A DNA stretch of 25,233 bases from DASUFI01 sp036274635 (GCA_036274635.1 DASUFI010000146.1:1-25233); one strand, 5' to 3'. Positions 1-8,071 are shown, counted from the first letter of the stretch. A program made the numbers and translations. Notes: generated by a model not told the origin, from the letters alone.

Positions 1-939
1 CTGGCCGCCTTCCCCGACCGCCTCGCGCGCCGGCGCGAGCCGGGCAGCCCGCGCGCCGTGCTCGTCGGCGGCCGCGGCGTCGCCCTCGACGCGCGCTCGG
101 CCGTGCGCGACGCGCCGCTCTTCCTGGCCCTCGACCTCGAGGCGCGCGCGGCCGGCGACGCGCTCGTGCGCCTCGCGGCCGAAGTGCAGCGCGCATGGCT
201 GCCGGGCGAGCGCCTCGTGACGCGCGTCGAGCTGGCCTTCGACGCGCGCACGCGGCGCGTGTCGGCCTTGCGCCGCCTGCTCTTCGAGGACCTCGCGCTG
301 GAGGAGTCGCCCGCCGCGCTGCCGGAGGGCGACGAGGTGGCGCGCTGCCTCGCGGCCGCCGCGGCCGAGCGGCTGGACGAGGCCCTGCCGCTGCGCGAGC
401 CGGAGACGGTGGCCTTCCTCGCTCGCCTGCGCTGGCTGGCGCAGCGCCGTCCGGACCTCGGGCTGCCCACCTTCGACGAGGCCGACCTGCGCGCGGCGCT
501 GCCCGGGCTGTGCGCGGGCTGCCGCTCCTTCGACGAGCTGCAGCGCCTGCCGCTGGCCGAGCTCCTGCGCGACGCGCTGTCGCCGAGCCAGCGCGCCGCG
601 CTCGAGCGCCTGGCTCCCGAGCGGCTGGCGCTGGCCAGCGGCAGCCATCCGCGCCTCGACTACGACCCGGCGCGCGCGCCCGTGCTTGCGGTGCGCATGC
701 AGGAGCTCTTCGGCCAGCGCGAGACGCCGCGCGTGCTCGACGGCCAGGTGCGCGTGCTGCTGCACCTGCTCGCCCCCAACGGCCGCCCCGAGCAGGTGAC
801 CGAGGACCTCTCGAGCTTCTGGGCCAACGTCTACCCGCAGGCGCGCCGCGAGCTCATGCGCCGCTATCCCCGGCACGCGTGGCCCGAGGATCCGCTGTCC
901 GCCGCGCCGCAGCGCCGCCCGCGGCCGCGGCCGCGCTGA
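1..939 (+). CDS. hrpB: ATP-dependent helicase HrpB, C-terminal part (5' end outside window)
   Basis: The frame is open from base 1, so the start and the whole DEAH helicase core lie left of the window; 312 residues are visible. The first residues (LAAFPDRLARRRE) match the segment after the helicase-associated domain of HrpB proteins. The last ~90 residues match the HrpB C-terminal domain: RMQELFG, TPRVLDGQVRVLLHLLAP, RPEQVTEDLSSFWANVYP, then RRELMRRYPRHAWPEDP. HrpB is a putative DExH-box RNA helicase whose physiological role is poorly defined. The protein ends in an Arg/Pro-rich tail. The TGA is followed within 60 bases by the next gene on the same strand, which appears to have its own promoter. 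Family assignment is strong; biological role is not. Confidence 0.9.
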   Translation: MAAFPDRLARRREPGSPRAVLVGGRGVALDARSAVRDAPLFLALDLEARAAGDALVRLAAEVQRAWLPGERLVTRVELAFDARTRRVSALRRLLFEDLALEESPAALPEGDEVARCLAAAAAERLDEALPLREPETVAFLARLRWLAQRRPDLGLPTFDEADLRAALPGLCAGCRSFDELQRLPLAELLRDALSPSQRAALERLAPERLALASGSHPRLDYDPARAPVLAVRMQELFGQRETPRVLDGQVRVLLHLLAPNGRPEQVTEDLSSFWANVYPQARRELMRRYPRHAWPEDPLSAAPQRRPRPRPR

Positions 940-949
940 CCCGGGCCGG

Positions 950-958
950 TGATAGACT
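950..958 (+). promoter_or_regulatory. putative -10 element for the aminotransferase gene
   Basis: The bases read TGATAGACT, an extended-type -10 (TG-n-TAnnnT) lying 11 bases after the hrpB stop and 41 bases before the GTG at 1000. A nearly identical TGATACAGT precedes the cysteine-rich lipoprotein gene. I see no convincing -35. If this is the promoter, the upstream GTG at 949, which overlaps it, cannot be the start codon. Confidence 0.35.
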
Positions 959-999
959 CCAGCAGCAACTCGCCGCACCGCCTCCCCCGGTCCCCACCC

Positions 1000-2250
1000 G
1001 TGAGCCAGCCCGCCGTCGACACGAGCAAGAGCCATCTCATCCCGGACTGCCAGTCGCGCTCCGGCGACGACCCGATCTTCGCGCTGAACGCCGAGGCCGG
1101 CCGGCGCGCGCGCGCGGGCGAGTCCATCGTGAACGCCACGCTGGGCGCCTTGATGGAGGACGATGGGCGCCTGGCCACCATGCCCGTGGTGGCCGAGGCC
1201 CTCGCGGCGGTGCCGCCCGAGCGCGGCGCCGCCTACGCGCAGATCGCCGGCGACCCGCCCTTCCTGCAGGCCGTCGTGCGCGACCTCTTCGGCGAGGGGC
1301 CGCTCGCGGCGCAGAGCGTCGCGGCCGCGACGCCCGGCGGCACGGGCGCTCTCTACCACGCCGTGAGCAGCTTCCTGCGACCGGGCGACGCGCTGCTCAC
1401 GAGCTCGTACTTCTGGGGACCGTACAAGACCATCGCGCAGCACACCGGGCGCAAGATCGAGACTTTCCCCATGTTCGAGGCGGGCGGGCGGCTGGACGTG
1501 GCCGGCTTCGGCAGGGCGCTCGAGGCGCTGGCCCGGCGGCAGGGCCGCGCGCTGGTGCTGCTCAACTCGCCCTGCCACAACCCCACCGGCTACTCGCTGG
1601 ACGACGCGGAGTGGAAGGGCGTCGCGCGCGCGTTGCGCGAGGCGGCGGCGCTGGCGCCCGTGACGCTGTGCGTGGACTTCGCCTACGCGCGCTTCGGCGC
1701 GGGCGACCCGCTGGCCTGGGTGCGGCACGTCGAGCCGCTGCTGGGCGACGTGCTGCTGCTCGTGGCCTGGTCGGCCAGCAAGGCCTATGCGCAGTACGGC
1801 GCGCGCATCGGCGCGCTGGTGGCCAGCCACCCCGACCCGGCGGCGCGCGAGCGCATCGCGCACGCGCTGTCCTTCGCGTGCCGCGGCACGTGGAGCAACT
1901 GCAACCACCTGGGCATGCTGGCCATCACCGAGCTGCTGCGCGACGCGGCGCTGCGGGCGCGCGCCGATCGGGAGCGCGGGCGGCTGCGCGGCCTGCTGGA
2001 CGAGCGCGTGGCGGCCTTCAACGGCGCCGCGCAGCGCGCGGGCCTGCGCTACCCGCGCTACGAGGGCGGCTTCTTCGTCACCGTGTTCACGTCCGACGGC
2101 GAGCGCGCGGCGGCGCGCGCGCGCGAGCTGGGCGTCTACGTCGTGCCGCTGCCGGGAGCGGTGCGCGTGGCCCTGTGCGGCACCTCGGCGCGCGACGTGC
2201 CGCGGCTCGTGGACGCCGTGGCCGAGGGCGTGCGGGCCGCGGGCGGCTGA
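1000..2250 (+). CDS. PLP-dependent aminotransferase, class I/II fold
   Basis: About 416 residues of a fold-type I PLP enzyme related to aspartate/aromatic aminotransferases. Visible landmarks are LNSPCHNPTG (the NPTG substrate/cofactor loop), CVDFAYARFG (Asp that contacts the pyridine nitrogen, followed by Tyr), WSASKAYAQYGARIGALV (Schiff-base lysine, about residue 261) and a C-terminal GAVRVALCG segment where the substrate-carboxylate arginine is expected. The N-terminal SHLIPDCQSRSGDDPIFALNAEA is typical of the family. I chose the GTG at 1000 because the in-frame GTG at 949 overlaps a -10-like element and would add a Ser/Pro-rich tail unlike the family; no clear Shine-Dalgarno supports either. 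Substrate cannot be deduced. The SGNH gene starts two bases after the stop, so the two are probably co-transcribed. Confidence 0.85.
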   Translation: MSQPAVDTSKSHLIPDCQSRSGDDPIFALNAEAGRRARAGESIVNATLGALMEDDGRLATMPVVAEALAAVPPERGAAYAQIAGDPPFLQAVVRDLFGEGPLAAQSVAAATPGGTGALYHAVSSFLRPGDALLTSSYFWGPYKTIAQHTGRKIETFPMFEAGGRLDVAGFGRALEALARRQGRALVLLNSPCHNPTGYSLDDAEWKGVARALREAAALAPVTLCVDFAYARFGAGDPLAWVRHVEPLLGDVLLLVAWSASKAYAQYGARIGALVASHPDPAARERIAHALSFACRGTWSNCNHLGMLAITELLRDAALRARADRERGRLRGLLDERVAAFNGAAQRAGLRYPRYEGGFFVTVFTSDGERAAARARELGVYVVPLPGAVRVALCGTSARDVPRLVDAVAEGVRAAGG

Positions 2251-2251
2251 C

Positions 2252-3472
2252 GTGGCTGGCCCGCCGCGCGACGGCGACGCGCTGCAGGACATCCTGAGCG
2301 CGGCCGTCGACCGCGACCGGCCCGCGTGGTCCATCGCGCCGGCGGGCCCGCCCGAGCCCGGGCGCGTGATCCTCGCGCGCCTCGGCCTGCGCGTGGCGCT
2401 CGTGCTCGTCTTCCTCGCGGCGTTCGACCTCGCCGTGCGCGCGGCGCTGCCGCCCAGGTCGCTGCTGCCCTACATGGAGCGCGAGTTCGCGTCGTACACG
2501 GTCAAGGTCGACCGCTTCGCGACGCGGCCGGCGCCGGACGTGGCCTTCCTCGGCAACTCGCGCGTGCACGACGGCGTGGTGCCCGACGTCTTCGCCGAGG
2601 GCCTCGCGCAGCGCTGGGGCCGGCCGGCCAGGGTCTACAACCTCGGCCTGATGAACGCGAAGACGGAGGAGCTCGCCGCGCTGGTGCGCAGCCACTTCCC
2701 CGAGCCGGCGCCGGCGCGCGTGGTCATCGGGCTGTCGGGCACCGAGATCGTGAACGCGCACGAGTTCCAGTACGCCAGCCGCTTCCTGTGGTCGGGCGGC
2801 GACTGCGCGGGCTGGCTCGCGCGCACTCCGCTGCGCCAGCTCCAGGTCGCGCACCTGGAGAGCTTCCTCGAGGGCCGGCTGTGCCGCCTCTGGTATCTCT
2901 TCGCCGAGCGCGACGCGCTGCGCACCGCGCTGCTCGAGCGGCTGCAGGACACGCTGCACGAGGGGTTCGGCCGGCCGGTGTCGTCGGTCCTGCGCGGCGT
3001 GCGCGTCCAGGTCGGCCGCCACAACGTGGGAGACGCGCTGGCGGACGACGGCTACTACGACGATCCCGGCCAGAAGCCCAACCTGCAGCGCATGCTGTCC
3101 GACGGCGAGGACGTGCGCGTCCCGCCCTACAGCCAGGGGAATGTCGCCGAGCTGCAGCAGGGCGCGGACTTCCCGCTCCTGCGCGACGTGGTGCGCGAGC
3201 TGCAGGCGCGCGGCTGTCGCGTGGCGCTCGTGGAGGTGCCGCCCTCGCCCTGGCTGCAGGACCAGTGCCCGGAGTTCCACGGCGAGCTGTTCCGCACGCG
3301 GCTGGAGGAGTTCGCGGCGGCGGCCGGCGTGACCGCCGTGGTGATGCGCCCGAGCGAGACCCACCTGACGGACGCCAGCTACGTCGACGCCAACCACCTC
3401 ACGCGCGCCGGCGCGCTGCGCTACAGCCGGCTGCTGCTGGAGCGGCTGGAGGAGACGGGCTTCTTCGACTGA
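2252..3472 (+). CDS. membrane-anchored SGNH/GDSL-hydrolase-like protein
   Basis: 406 residues from a GTG placed one base after the aminotransferase stop, which suggests translational coupling. A ~40-residue Pro-rich cytoplasmic segment is followed by one hydrophobic helix (LRVALVLVFLAAFDLAVRAAL, roughly residues 48-68), so the rest is probably exported but anchored. The outer domain begins with VAFLGNSRVHDG, equivalent to SGNH block I with Asn replacing Asp of GDS and the nucleophilic Ser retained. It ends with SYVDANHLTRAGALRYS, equivalent to block V with the Asp-x-x-His pair. This layout resembles DltD/AlgX-like cell-surface acyl-transfer or esterase proteins. The substrate is unknown. The central region (SGTEIVNAHEFQYASRFLW) is not a motif I can name. 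Confidence 0.75.
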   Translation: MAGPPRDGDALQDILSAAVDRDRPAWSIAPAGPPEPGRVILARLGLRVALVLVFLAAFDLAVRAALPPRSLLPYMEREFASYTVKVDRFATRPAPDVAFLGNSRVHDGVVPDVFAEGLAQRWGRPARVYNLGLMNAKTEELAALVRSHFPEPAPARVVIGLSGTEIVNAHEFQYASRFLWSGGDCAGWLARTPLRQLQVAHLESFLEGRLCRLWYLFAERDALRTALLERLQDTLHEGFGRPVSSVLRGVRVQVGRHNVGDALADDGYYDDPGQKPNLQRMLSDGEDVRVPPYSQGNVAELQQGADFPLLRDVVRELQARGCRVALVEVPPSPWLQDQCPEFHGELFRTRLEEFAAAAGVTAVVMRPSETHLTDASYVDANHLTRAGALRYSRLLLERLEETGFFD

Positions 3473-3488
3473 GCGCGCGACCGGCGCT

Positions 3489-4718
3489 TCAGCGCGCCCC
3501 GGCCCGCGCCGGCAGCAGCGCGCGCAGGGCCGCCGCGAGCCGCTCGTACTGTCCCGCCGTGTTGTAGGCCTGCGCGGCGACGCGGATGAGCCGGTGCGGC
3601 GGAGCGGGCCAGGTCATGACCGGCACCTCGATGCGGTGGTCGCGGAAGAGCGCCTCCTGGAGCGGGTCGATTCCGAAGGGCCCGGGCGGCGCGTCGGCGG
3701 GCGTGTCGGGCAGCGGCACGGCGGCCAGCGAGCCCAGCATCGCGTCCGGCGCGGGCGGCGGCACGGCGAGCGCGGCGCACAGGATGTCGCGCGCCCGGCG
3801 CGCCAGCGCGCGGTTGGCCTCCATGCGCGCCGGCCAGCCGCCCGGCAGCAGGCCGCCCAGGAAGGTGAGCGCCTCGGGCACGCACAGCGCTGCGGTCGGG
3901 TCGTCCGTCCCGGTCCAGCCGAACTCGAGCTGGAAGCGCGAGCGGTCGGTGCGCGTGCTGGTCGCGCCGTGGCTGGTGACGAGCGGCCGGATGCCGGCCT
4001 GCCGGTCGGCGCGCACGTGCAGCAAGGCCGCGCCCTTCGGCGCGCACACCCACTTGTGGCAGTTGCCGGTGTAATAAGCGGCCCCCAGCGCGTCCAGGCG
4101 CAGCGGCAGCATGCCCGGGGCGTGGGCGCCGTCCACCAGCACGTCCACGCCGCGCGCCTGCAGGGCGGGCACGAGGCGCTCGACGGGCAGGACCAGGCCC
4201 GTGGGCGAGGTCACGTGGTCGACGAGGGCCAGCTTCGTGCGCGGGCCGGCGGCGGCCAGCAGCGCCGTGGCGAAGGCCTCCGCCTCGCGCAGCGGGAAGG
4301 GCACGCGCACGCTGACGACGCGCGCGCCCGTGCGCTGCGCCGTGCGGTCGAGGGCGTTGCGGCAGGCGTGGTAGGCGTGGTCGGTGGTGAGCAGCTCGTC
4401 GCCAGGGGCGAAGGACAGGCTGGCCAGCACCGTGCTCACCGCCGTGGTGGCGTTGGGCACGAAGACCAGGTCCTCGGCTCGAGCGCCGACGAAGGCGGCC
4501 AGCGCGTCGCGGGCGGCGTCCAGGGCCGGCTCCAGCTCGCGCACCATGAAGCGCACCGGCTCGGCCTCGAGCTGCTCGCGCCAGCGCTGCTGCGCCGCCA
4601 GCACCGGCCGCGGGCAGGCGCCGAAGGAACCATGGTTCAGGAATGTGACCGACGCATCCAGCGCCCAGTGCCGCGCCAGCGCGGAAGCACCGGCGCCAGT
4701 GTCATGCTCGTCGACCAT
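3489..4718 (-). CDS. class-V aminotransferase-fold PLP enzyme (isopenicillin-N-epimerase-like)
   Basis: 409 residues on the reverse strand. The N-terminal FLNHGSFGACPRPVL and PNATTAVSTVL segments are characteristic of the isopenicillin-N epimerase/cysteine-desulfurase-like branch. VDGAHAPGMLPLRLD carries the Asp and His that hold PLP. YTGNCHKWVCAPKGAALLHV carries the Schiff-base lysine (HK). SHGATSTRTDRSRFQLEFGWTGTDDP follows as usual. Members racemise, eliminate or desulfurate amino-acid-type substrates; which reaction applies here cannot be read from the sequence. I chose the ATG at 4718 because the fold starts shortly after it (ALARHWALDASVTFLNHG), although the frame stays open to 4952. 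Its 3' end converges on the SGNH gene with only 16 bases between the stops, and its 5' end is divergent from the porin gene. Confidence 0.85.
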   Translation of the reverse strand: MVDEHDTGAGASALARHWALDASVTFLNHGSFGACPRPVLAAQQRWREQLEAEPVRFMVRELEPALDAARDALAAFVGARAEDLVFVPNATTAVSTVLASLSFAPGDELLTTDHAYHACRNALDRTAQRTGARVVSVRVPFPLREAEAFATALLAAAGPRTKLALVDHVTSPTGLVLPVERLVPALQARGVDVLVDGAHAPGMLPLRLDALGAAYYTGNCHKWVCAPKGAALLHVRADRQAGIRPLVTSHGATSTRTDRSRFQLEFGWTGTDDPTAALCVPEALTFLGGLLPGGWPARMEANRALARRARDILCAALAVPPPAPDAMLGSLAAVPLPDTPADAPPGPFGIDPLQEALFRDHRIEVPVMTWPAPPHRLIRVAAQAYNTAGQYERLAAALRALLPARAGAR

Positions 4719-4796
4719 GAGCGGGCATTGTGCCCGGCCATCAGGCTCCTCCGCGAGGAAGTCCGGACTGGAATGGAGGTTCGGAAACATCCATTC

Positions 4797-4827
4797 TTGG
4801 AGACGGGCGACCCGATCGTGGTATGAA
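4797..4827 (+). promoter_or_regulatory. putative promoter for the alginate-export-type porin
   Basis: TTGGAG at 4797-4802 could be a -35 and TGGTATGAA at 4819-4827 an extended -10 (TATGAA preceded by TG), separated by 19 bases. The porin start is 64 bases downstream. The interval lies in the 173-base divergent gap shared with the class-V PLP enzyme. It rests on motif inspection only. Confidence 0.4.
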
Positions 4828-4891
4828 CTTCGCGCTCGCAAGCGCCGGGCAAGGACCTGAGGGAGGTCCGATCCCGCGCCTGAAAGGACCC

Positions 4892-6409
4892 ATGCACATC
4901 CACAGACACATGAGCACCGTGCTCGCCGCGCTCTCTCTGGCCGTGCCCGCATGGGCCGGCGACGGCGTGGTGGCGCCGGATCCCAACGCGCCGGCCCAGA
5001 ACCCGCCGCCGCAGACCGCGCCAGCGACAGCGCCGTCCACCGAGACGCCGCCGGCGCAGGACGCCCAGCAGAAGAAGGTCGTCAAGGCGCAGTTCAAGGT
5101 GCTGCGCTTCCAGGAGGACTGGTCCTACCTGGCGGACCCGAACGTCGAGTCCGACCTCTGGGTCCCGGAGACCAAGTGGATCGAGGTCGCCGACGGCTGG
5201 CACCTCGACGCGGGCGGCCAGTTCCGCTGGCGCGAGGAGAACCAGGTCAACAAGAACCTGCTGGGCAACACCGAGAAGCACAACAGCTTCTCGCTGATCC
5301 GCGAGCGCGTCTACGCCGACCTGCACATCGAGGATGACTTCCGCTTCTTCGTGGAAGGCATCAACGCCAGCGAGCACGGCAACACCGACACCGATCCGCC
5401 GCCGGCGGGCAACGCGCGCGACAACTGGGACTACCTCAACCTCTTCGCCGACCTGCTCGCGCCGGACTTCTACCTGCGGCTCGGGCGCTTCCAGATGGCC
5501 TACGGCCGCGAGCGCGTCATCGGCGTCGGCGACTGGGCCAACGTGAGCCGCAGCTTCCAGGGCGGCCTGATCTCGATCAAGAACGAGAACATGCTGACCG
5601 ACGTGTTCTACACGCACCCGGTGATCATCGAGCCGCGCGGCAAGGACGACATCAACGTCTCGCAGCACTTCAGCGGCGTCTACAACACGTGGAAGCTCGA
5701 GAACGCCAACACCGTGGACGGCTACTTCCTCGCGCTGAACGACGACGACGATGCGGCCGTCGCGGGCAACGGCCACGCGGGCTCGATCAACCTGTACACG
5801 GCGGGCGCACGCTATGCCGGCAAGGCCGAGGCCTTCGACTGGGATGGTGAGGCCGCGTATCAGGGCGGCAGCTGGTCCAACGACAACATCCGCGCCTGGA
5901 TGTGGTCCGTCGCGGGCGGATACACGATGGCCGATCTGCCCGGCCAGCCACGCGTGGGCCTCGACCTCGACATGGCCAGCGGCGACTCCGACGCGACCGA
6001 CGGCACGCACGGCACCTTCAACCAGCTCTTCCCCTCCACGCACCCCTTCTTCGGGTACATGGATCTCGTCGGCCGCCAGAACATCATCTCGGTGATCCCG
6101 AACGCGCGCTGGAACCTGGGTGACACGGCCTGGTTCCGTGCGGCGTGGTGCGACTTCAACCTCTACAACGACCACGACTCGCTGTACAACGCGCAGGGCC
6201 AGCCGTCGCTGACGGACAACACGGGCAACTCGGGCAACCACGTGGGCCAGGAGTGGGACTTCACGCTGGGCCTCAAGCCGTCCTTCCTCGCGCCGCACAG
6301 CGAGTTCCTGTTCGGCTACAGCTACTTCAATCCCGGCGATTTCGTGGAGAACACGGGCAGCGGGGACCGGCCGCAGCTGTTCTACGCCCAGTACACCTTC
6401 AACTTCTGA
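4892..6409 (+). CDS. alginate-export/porin-type outer-membrane beta-barrel
   Basis: 505 residues. A short signal peptide (MHIHRHMSTVLAALSLAVPAWA) is followed by a Pro/Ala-rich linker of about 40 residues, then a long domain of alternating aromatic/polar strands. It includes WHLDAGGQFRWREENQ, FSLIRERVYADLHIEDDFRFFVEGIN, LLAPDFYLRLGRFQMAYGRERVIG and a C-terminal LFYAQYTFNF ending in Phe, a typical outer-membrane barrel signature. The order of motifs matches the alginate-export (AlgE-like) family, which in Planctomycetes and other phyla includes channels for many anionic or hydrophobic solutes, so alginate itself is not implied. The ATG at 4892 has AAAGGA three bases upstream, closer than ideal; the ATG at 4910 is an alternative. 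The protein is less Ala/Arg-rich than its neighbours, as expected of a surface barrel. Confidence 0.85.
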   Translation: MHIHRHMSTVLAALSLAVPAWAGDGVVAPDPNAPAQNPPPQTAPATAPSTETPPAQDAQQKKVVKAQFKVLRFQEDWSYLADPNVESDLWVPETKWIEVADGWHLDAGGQFRWREENQVNKNLLGNTEKHNSFSLIRERVYADLHIEDDFRFFVEGINASEHGNTDTDPPPAGNARDNWDYLNLFADLLAPDFYLRLGRFQMAYGRERVIGVGDWANVSRSFQGGLISIKNENMLTDVFYTHPVIIEPRGKDDINVSQHFSGVYNTWKLENANTVDGYFLALNDDDDAAVAGNGHAGSINLYTAGARYAGKAEAFDWDGEAAYQGGSWSNDNIRAWMWSVAGGYTMADLPGQPRVGLDLDMASGDSDATDGTHGTFNQLFPSTHPFFGYMDLVGRQNIISVIPNARWNLGDTAWFRAAWCDFNLYNDHDSLYNAQGQPSLTDNTGNSGNHVGQEWDFTLGLKPSFLAPHSEFLFGYSYFNPGDFVENTGSGDRPQLFYAQYTFNF

Positions 6410-6415
6410 TACAGT
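6407..6415 (+). promoter_or_regulatory. putative -10 element overlapping the porin stop codon
   Basis: TGATACAGT uses the porin's TGA stop as its extended-10 TG and lies 27 bases before the ATG of the small lipoprotein. It has the same TGATAnAnT skeleton as the element at 950-958. No clear -35 is visible, so activity is uncertain. Confidence 0.3.
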
Positions 6416-6442
6416 GCGCGCCCCTGCGAACGGAGCCTCACG

Positions 6443-6667
6443 ATGACCCTGCGCAAGATCCTCCCCGCCGCGCTGCTGCTGCTCGCGGCCTGCAGCTCGT
6501 CCGCCGCCACCGAGACGTCCACCGAGTCGGTCGGCATGGATCCGGGCGCCAAGAAGGCCTCGTGCTGCGACAAGATGGGCAAGGAGTGCAGCGCCGAGCA
6601 GAAGGCCGCCTGCGAGAAGTCCGGCATGGACTGCAGCAAGCCCGCCGAGCCGGCCGCCAAGCCCTGA
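6443..6667 (+). CDS. small cysteine-rich lipoprotein
   Basis: 74 residues starting at an ATG with GGAG seven bases upstream. A short basic n-region (MTLRK) and hydrophobic core lead to the lipobox LLAAC, with Cys17 as the expected lipidated residue. After a Ser/Thr/Glu linker, the last 35 residues hold five cysteines: Cys41-Cys42, Cys49, Cys57 and Cys64 (CC-x6-C-x7-C-x6-C), spaced with lysines and acidic residues. This could be a small metal-binding or disulfide-linked module. The neighbours (outer-membrane barrel upstream, bacterioferritin downstream) fit a metal-handling role, but that is inference. I do not recognise a named family. Confidence 0.8.
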   Translation: MTLRKILPAALLLLAACSSSAATETSTESVGMDPGAKKASCCDKMGKECSAEQKAACEKSGMDCSKPAEPAAKP

Positions 6668-6688
6668 TCTGAGCGTCGGCCGGTGACC

Positions 6689-6721
6689 GCGGGGGTGCGT
6701 GGCGAGAGCCCGCGCCCCCGC
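6689..6721 (+). terminator. strong hairpin after the lipoprotein gene
   Basis: The arm at 6689-6699 pairs with 6711-6721 over 11 bp with one G.U pair. After a single bulged T, a further 3-bp stem (6701-6703 with 6708-6710) closes a GAGA tetraloop of GNRA type. It starts 22 bases after the lipoprotein stop. No T-run follows, so it may be a terminator of the kind seen in high-GC bacteria or a 3'-end stabiliser. Confidence 0.55.
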
Positions 6722-6766
6722 GCGCGTTGACGGCCGCCGCCCGGCTGGCGCGCGGCGCGCGGGCCG

Positions 6767-6775
6767 TGGCATGCT
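6767..6775 (+). promoter_or_regulatory. putative extended -10 element for bacterioferritin
   Basis: TGGCATGCT lies 38 bases before the bacterioferritin ATG and after the hairpin at 6689-6721. It keeps the TG-n-NAnnnT pattern seen before other genes in the window. A TTGACG at 6727-6732 is too far away to act as its -35. Confidence 0.25.
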
Positions 6776-6812
6776 GGCGCCTCCCGCGCCCGGGCGGCGC
6801 ACGGAGGTCGCG

Positions 6813-7304
6813 ATGAAAGGCCACGCCGAGGTGCTCGAGGCGCTCCAGCAGGTGCTGACCGTGGAGCTCACGGGCATCAACCAGTACTTCATCCACAGCA
6901 AGCTGGCCAAGAACTGGGGCTACGCGCGGCTGGCCAAGTTCGAGTGGAACGAGTCGCTGGACGAGATGAAGCACGCGGACAAGATCATCGACCGCATGCT
7001 GTTCCTCGACGGCTCGCCCAACATGGCGCGCTACGACAAGATCATGGTGGGCAAGGACGCCAAGTCGGCGCTCGAGAGCGACCTCGGCCTGGAGATGAAG
7101 GCCCACGACGTGCAGCGCAAGGCGCTCGAGGTCTCGCAGCGCCACCACGACCACGTGACCCGCGAGCTGCTGGAGCACATCCTCGTCAACGAGGAGGAGC
7201 ACATCGACTGGCTCGAGACCCAGCTGCGCAAGATCGAGGAGCTGGGCATCCAGCACTGGCTCGCGCACCAGCAGTTCGACGGGGGCGAGGAGGCGGCGGA
7301 GTAG
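6813..7304 (+). CDS. bfr: bacterioferritin
   Basis: 163 residues, a normal bacterioferritin length, from an ATG preceded by GGAGGT at 6803-6808. All di-iron ferroxidase ligands are present: Glu18, Glu51, His54, Glu94, Glu127 and His130, with Tyr25 close to the centre. Met52, the haem-bridging methionine of true bacterioferritins, is present in ESLDEMKHAD, which separates it from Dps and plain ferritins. It should form a 24-subunit cytoplasmic shell that oxidises Fe(II) and stores Fe(III). The peroxiredoxin gene follows 79 bases later on the same strand. No bacterioferritin-associated ferredoxin gene is seen nearby. Confidence 0.96.
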   Translation: MKGHAEVLEALQQVLTVELTGINQYFIHSKLAKNWGYARLAKFEWNESLDEMKHADKIIDRMLFLDGSPNMARYDKIMVGKDAKSALESDLGLEMKAHDVQRKALEVSQRHHDHVTRELLEHILVNEEEHIDWLETQLRKIEELGIQHWLAHQQFDGGEEAAE

Positions 7305-7383
7305 TCCCCCGGCAGCCGCCGCGCCCGCGCGCTATGCACCCCATACCCTTCCCTTACGCACCCAGATCCAGGAGCCCATAGCC

Positions 7384-7983
7384 ATGGCCGTTCTCGTGAC
7401 CAAGGAGGCCCCCGACTTCACCGCCACGGCGCTCATGCCGGACGGCAGCTTCAAGAGCGACTTCAAGCTCTCCGCGCTGCGCGGCCAGAAGGTGGCCCTC
7501 TTCTTCTACCCGCTCGACTTCACCTTCGTGTGCCCGTCCGAGCTGCTGGCCTTCCACAACCGCATCAAGGAGTTCCAGTCGCGCAAGACCCAGGTCGTGG
7601 GCTGCTCGGTGGACAGCCAGTTCACGCACCTCGCGTGGACCAACACCTCGGTCGAGCAGGGCGGCGTCGGCAAGCTGGGCTACCCGCTGGTGGCCGACCT
7701 CAACAAGAACATCGCCCGCACCTACGACGTGCTGCTCAACGACGCCGTCGCGCTGCGCGGCAGCTTCCTCATCGACGAGCAGGGCGTCGTGCGCCACCAG
7801 GTCGTGAACGACCTGCCCCTCGGCCGCAACATCGACGAGATGATCCGCATGGTCGACGCGCTCGACTTCCACAAGCAGCACGGCGAGGTCTGCCCCGCCG
7901 GCTGGAGCAAGGGCAAGCAGGGCATGAAGCCCAGCAAGGAAGGCGTCGCCAGCTACCTCGCCGCCAACGCGGCCAAGCTGTAG
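7384..7983 (+). CDS. ahpC: typical 2-Cys peroxiredoxin (AhpC/Prx1 family)
   Basis: 199 residues from an ATG with AGGAG nine bases upstream. Cys50 in DFTFVCPSEL is the peroxidatic cysteine, and Cys170 in HGEVCPAGW is the resolving cysteine near the C-terminus, as in typical 2-Cys enzymes. The GGVGKLGYPLVADLNKNIARTYDVL and RGSFLIDEQGVVRHQVVNDLPLGRN segments are classic Prx1/AhpC. It reduces hydrogen peroxide and organic hydroperoxides in the cytoplasm with electrons from thioredoxin or AhpF; no AhpF or thioredoxin reductase gene lies in this window. Adjacency to bacterioferritin fits a joint iron/peroxide defence. The symbol ahpC is a family label; Prx1-type naming would be equally fair. Confidence 0.95.
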   Translation: MAVLVTKEAPDFTATALMPDGSFKSDFKLSALRGQKVALFFYPLDFTFVCPSELLAFHNRIKEFQSRKTQVVGCSVDSQFTHLAWTNTSVEQGGVGKLGYPLVADLNKNIARTYDVLLNDAVALRGSFLIDEQGVVRHQVVNDLPLGRNIDEMIRMVDALDFHKQHGEVCPAGWSKGKQGMKPSKEGVASYLAANAAKL

Positions 7984-8042
7984 GCGGCTCCGACCCGCGC
8001 CGGCGCTCGGCGCTGGCTGTCGATGGGACGGAGCGTGGCCGG

Positions 8043-8071
8043 CGGAGGGCGGGGTTCTCCCCCGCCCTCCG
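8043..8071 (+). terminator. 12-bp perfect hairpin downstream of the peroxiredoxin gene
   Basis: Bases 8043-8054 pair without mismatch with 8060-8071 around a TTCTC loop. It begins 60 bases after the peroxiredoxin stop and nine bases past the stop (8080-8082) of the decayed leftward frame, so it could serve both strands. Neither side has a T-run. Confidence 0.6.

Noticed and set aside
949..999. GTG at 949 as start of the class I/II aminotransferase
   Set aside because: It overlaps a -10-like TGATAGACT and adds a Ser/Pro tail outside the family's usual N-terminus. It is kept as a weaker alternative in the gene entry.
3473..3497. GCGCGC inverted repeat between the convergent SGNH and class-V PLP genes as a terminator
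   Set aside because: Only six alternating G/C bases pair across a 13-base loop, which is expected by chance in this DNA.
6727..6732. TTGACG as a -35 for bacterioferritin
   Set aside because: No -10-like sequence lies 15-19 bases downstream; the nearest candidate is 37 bases away.
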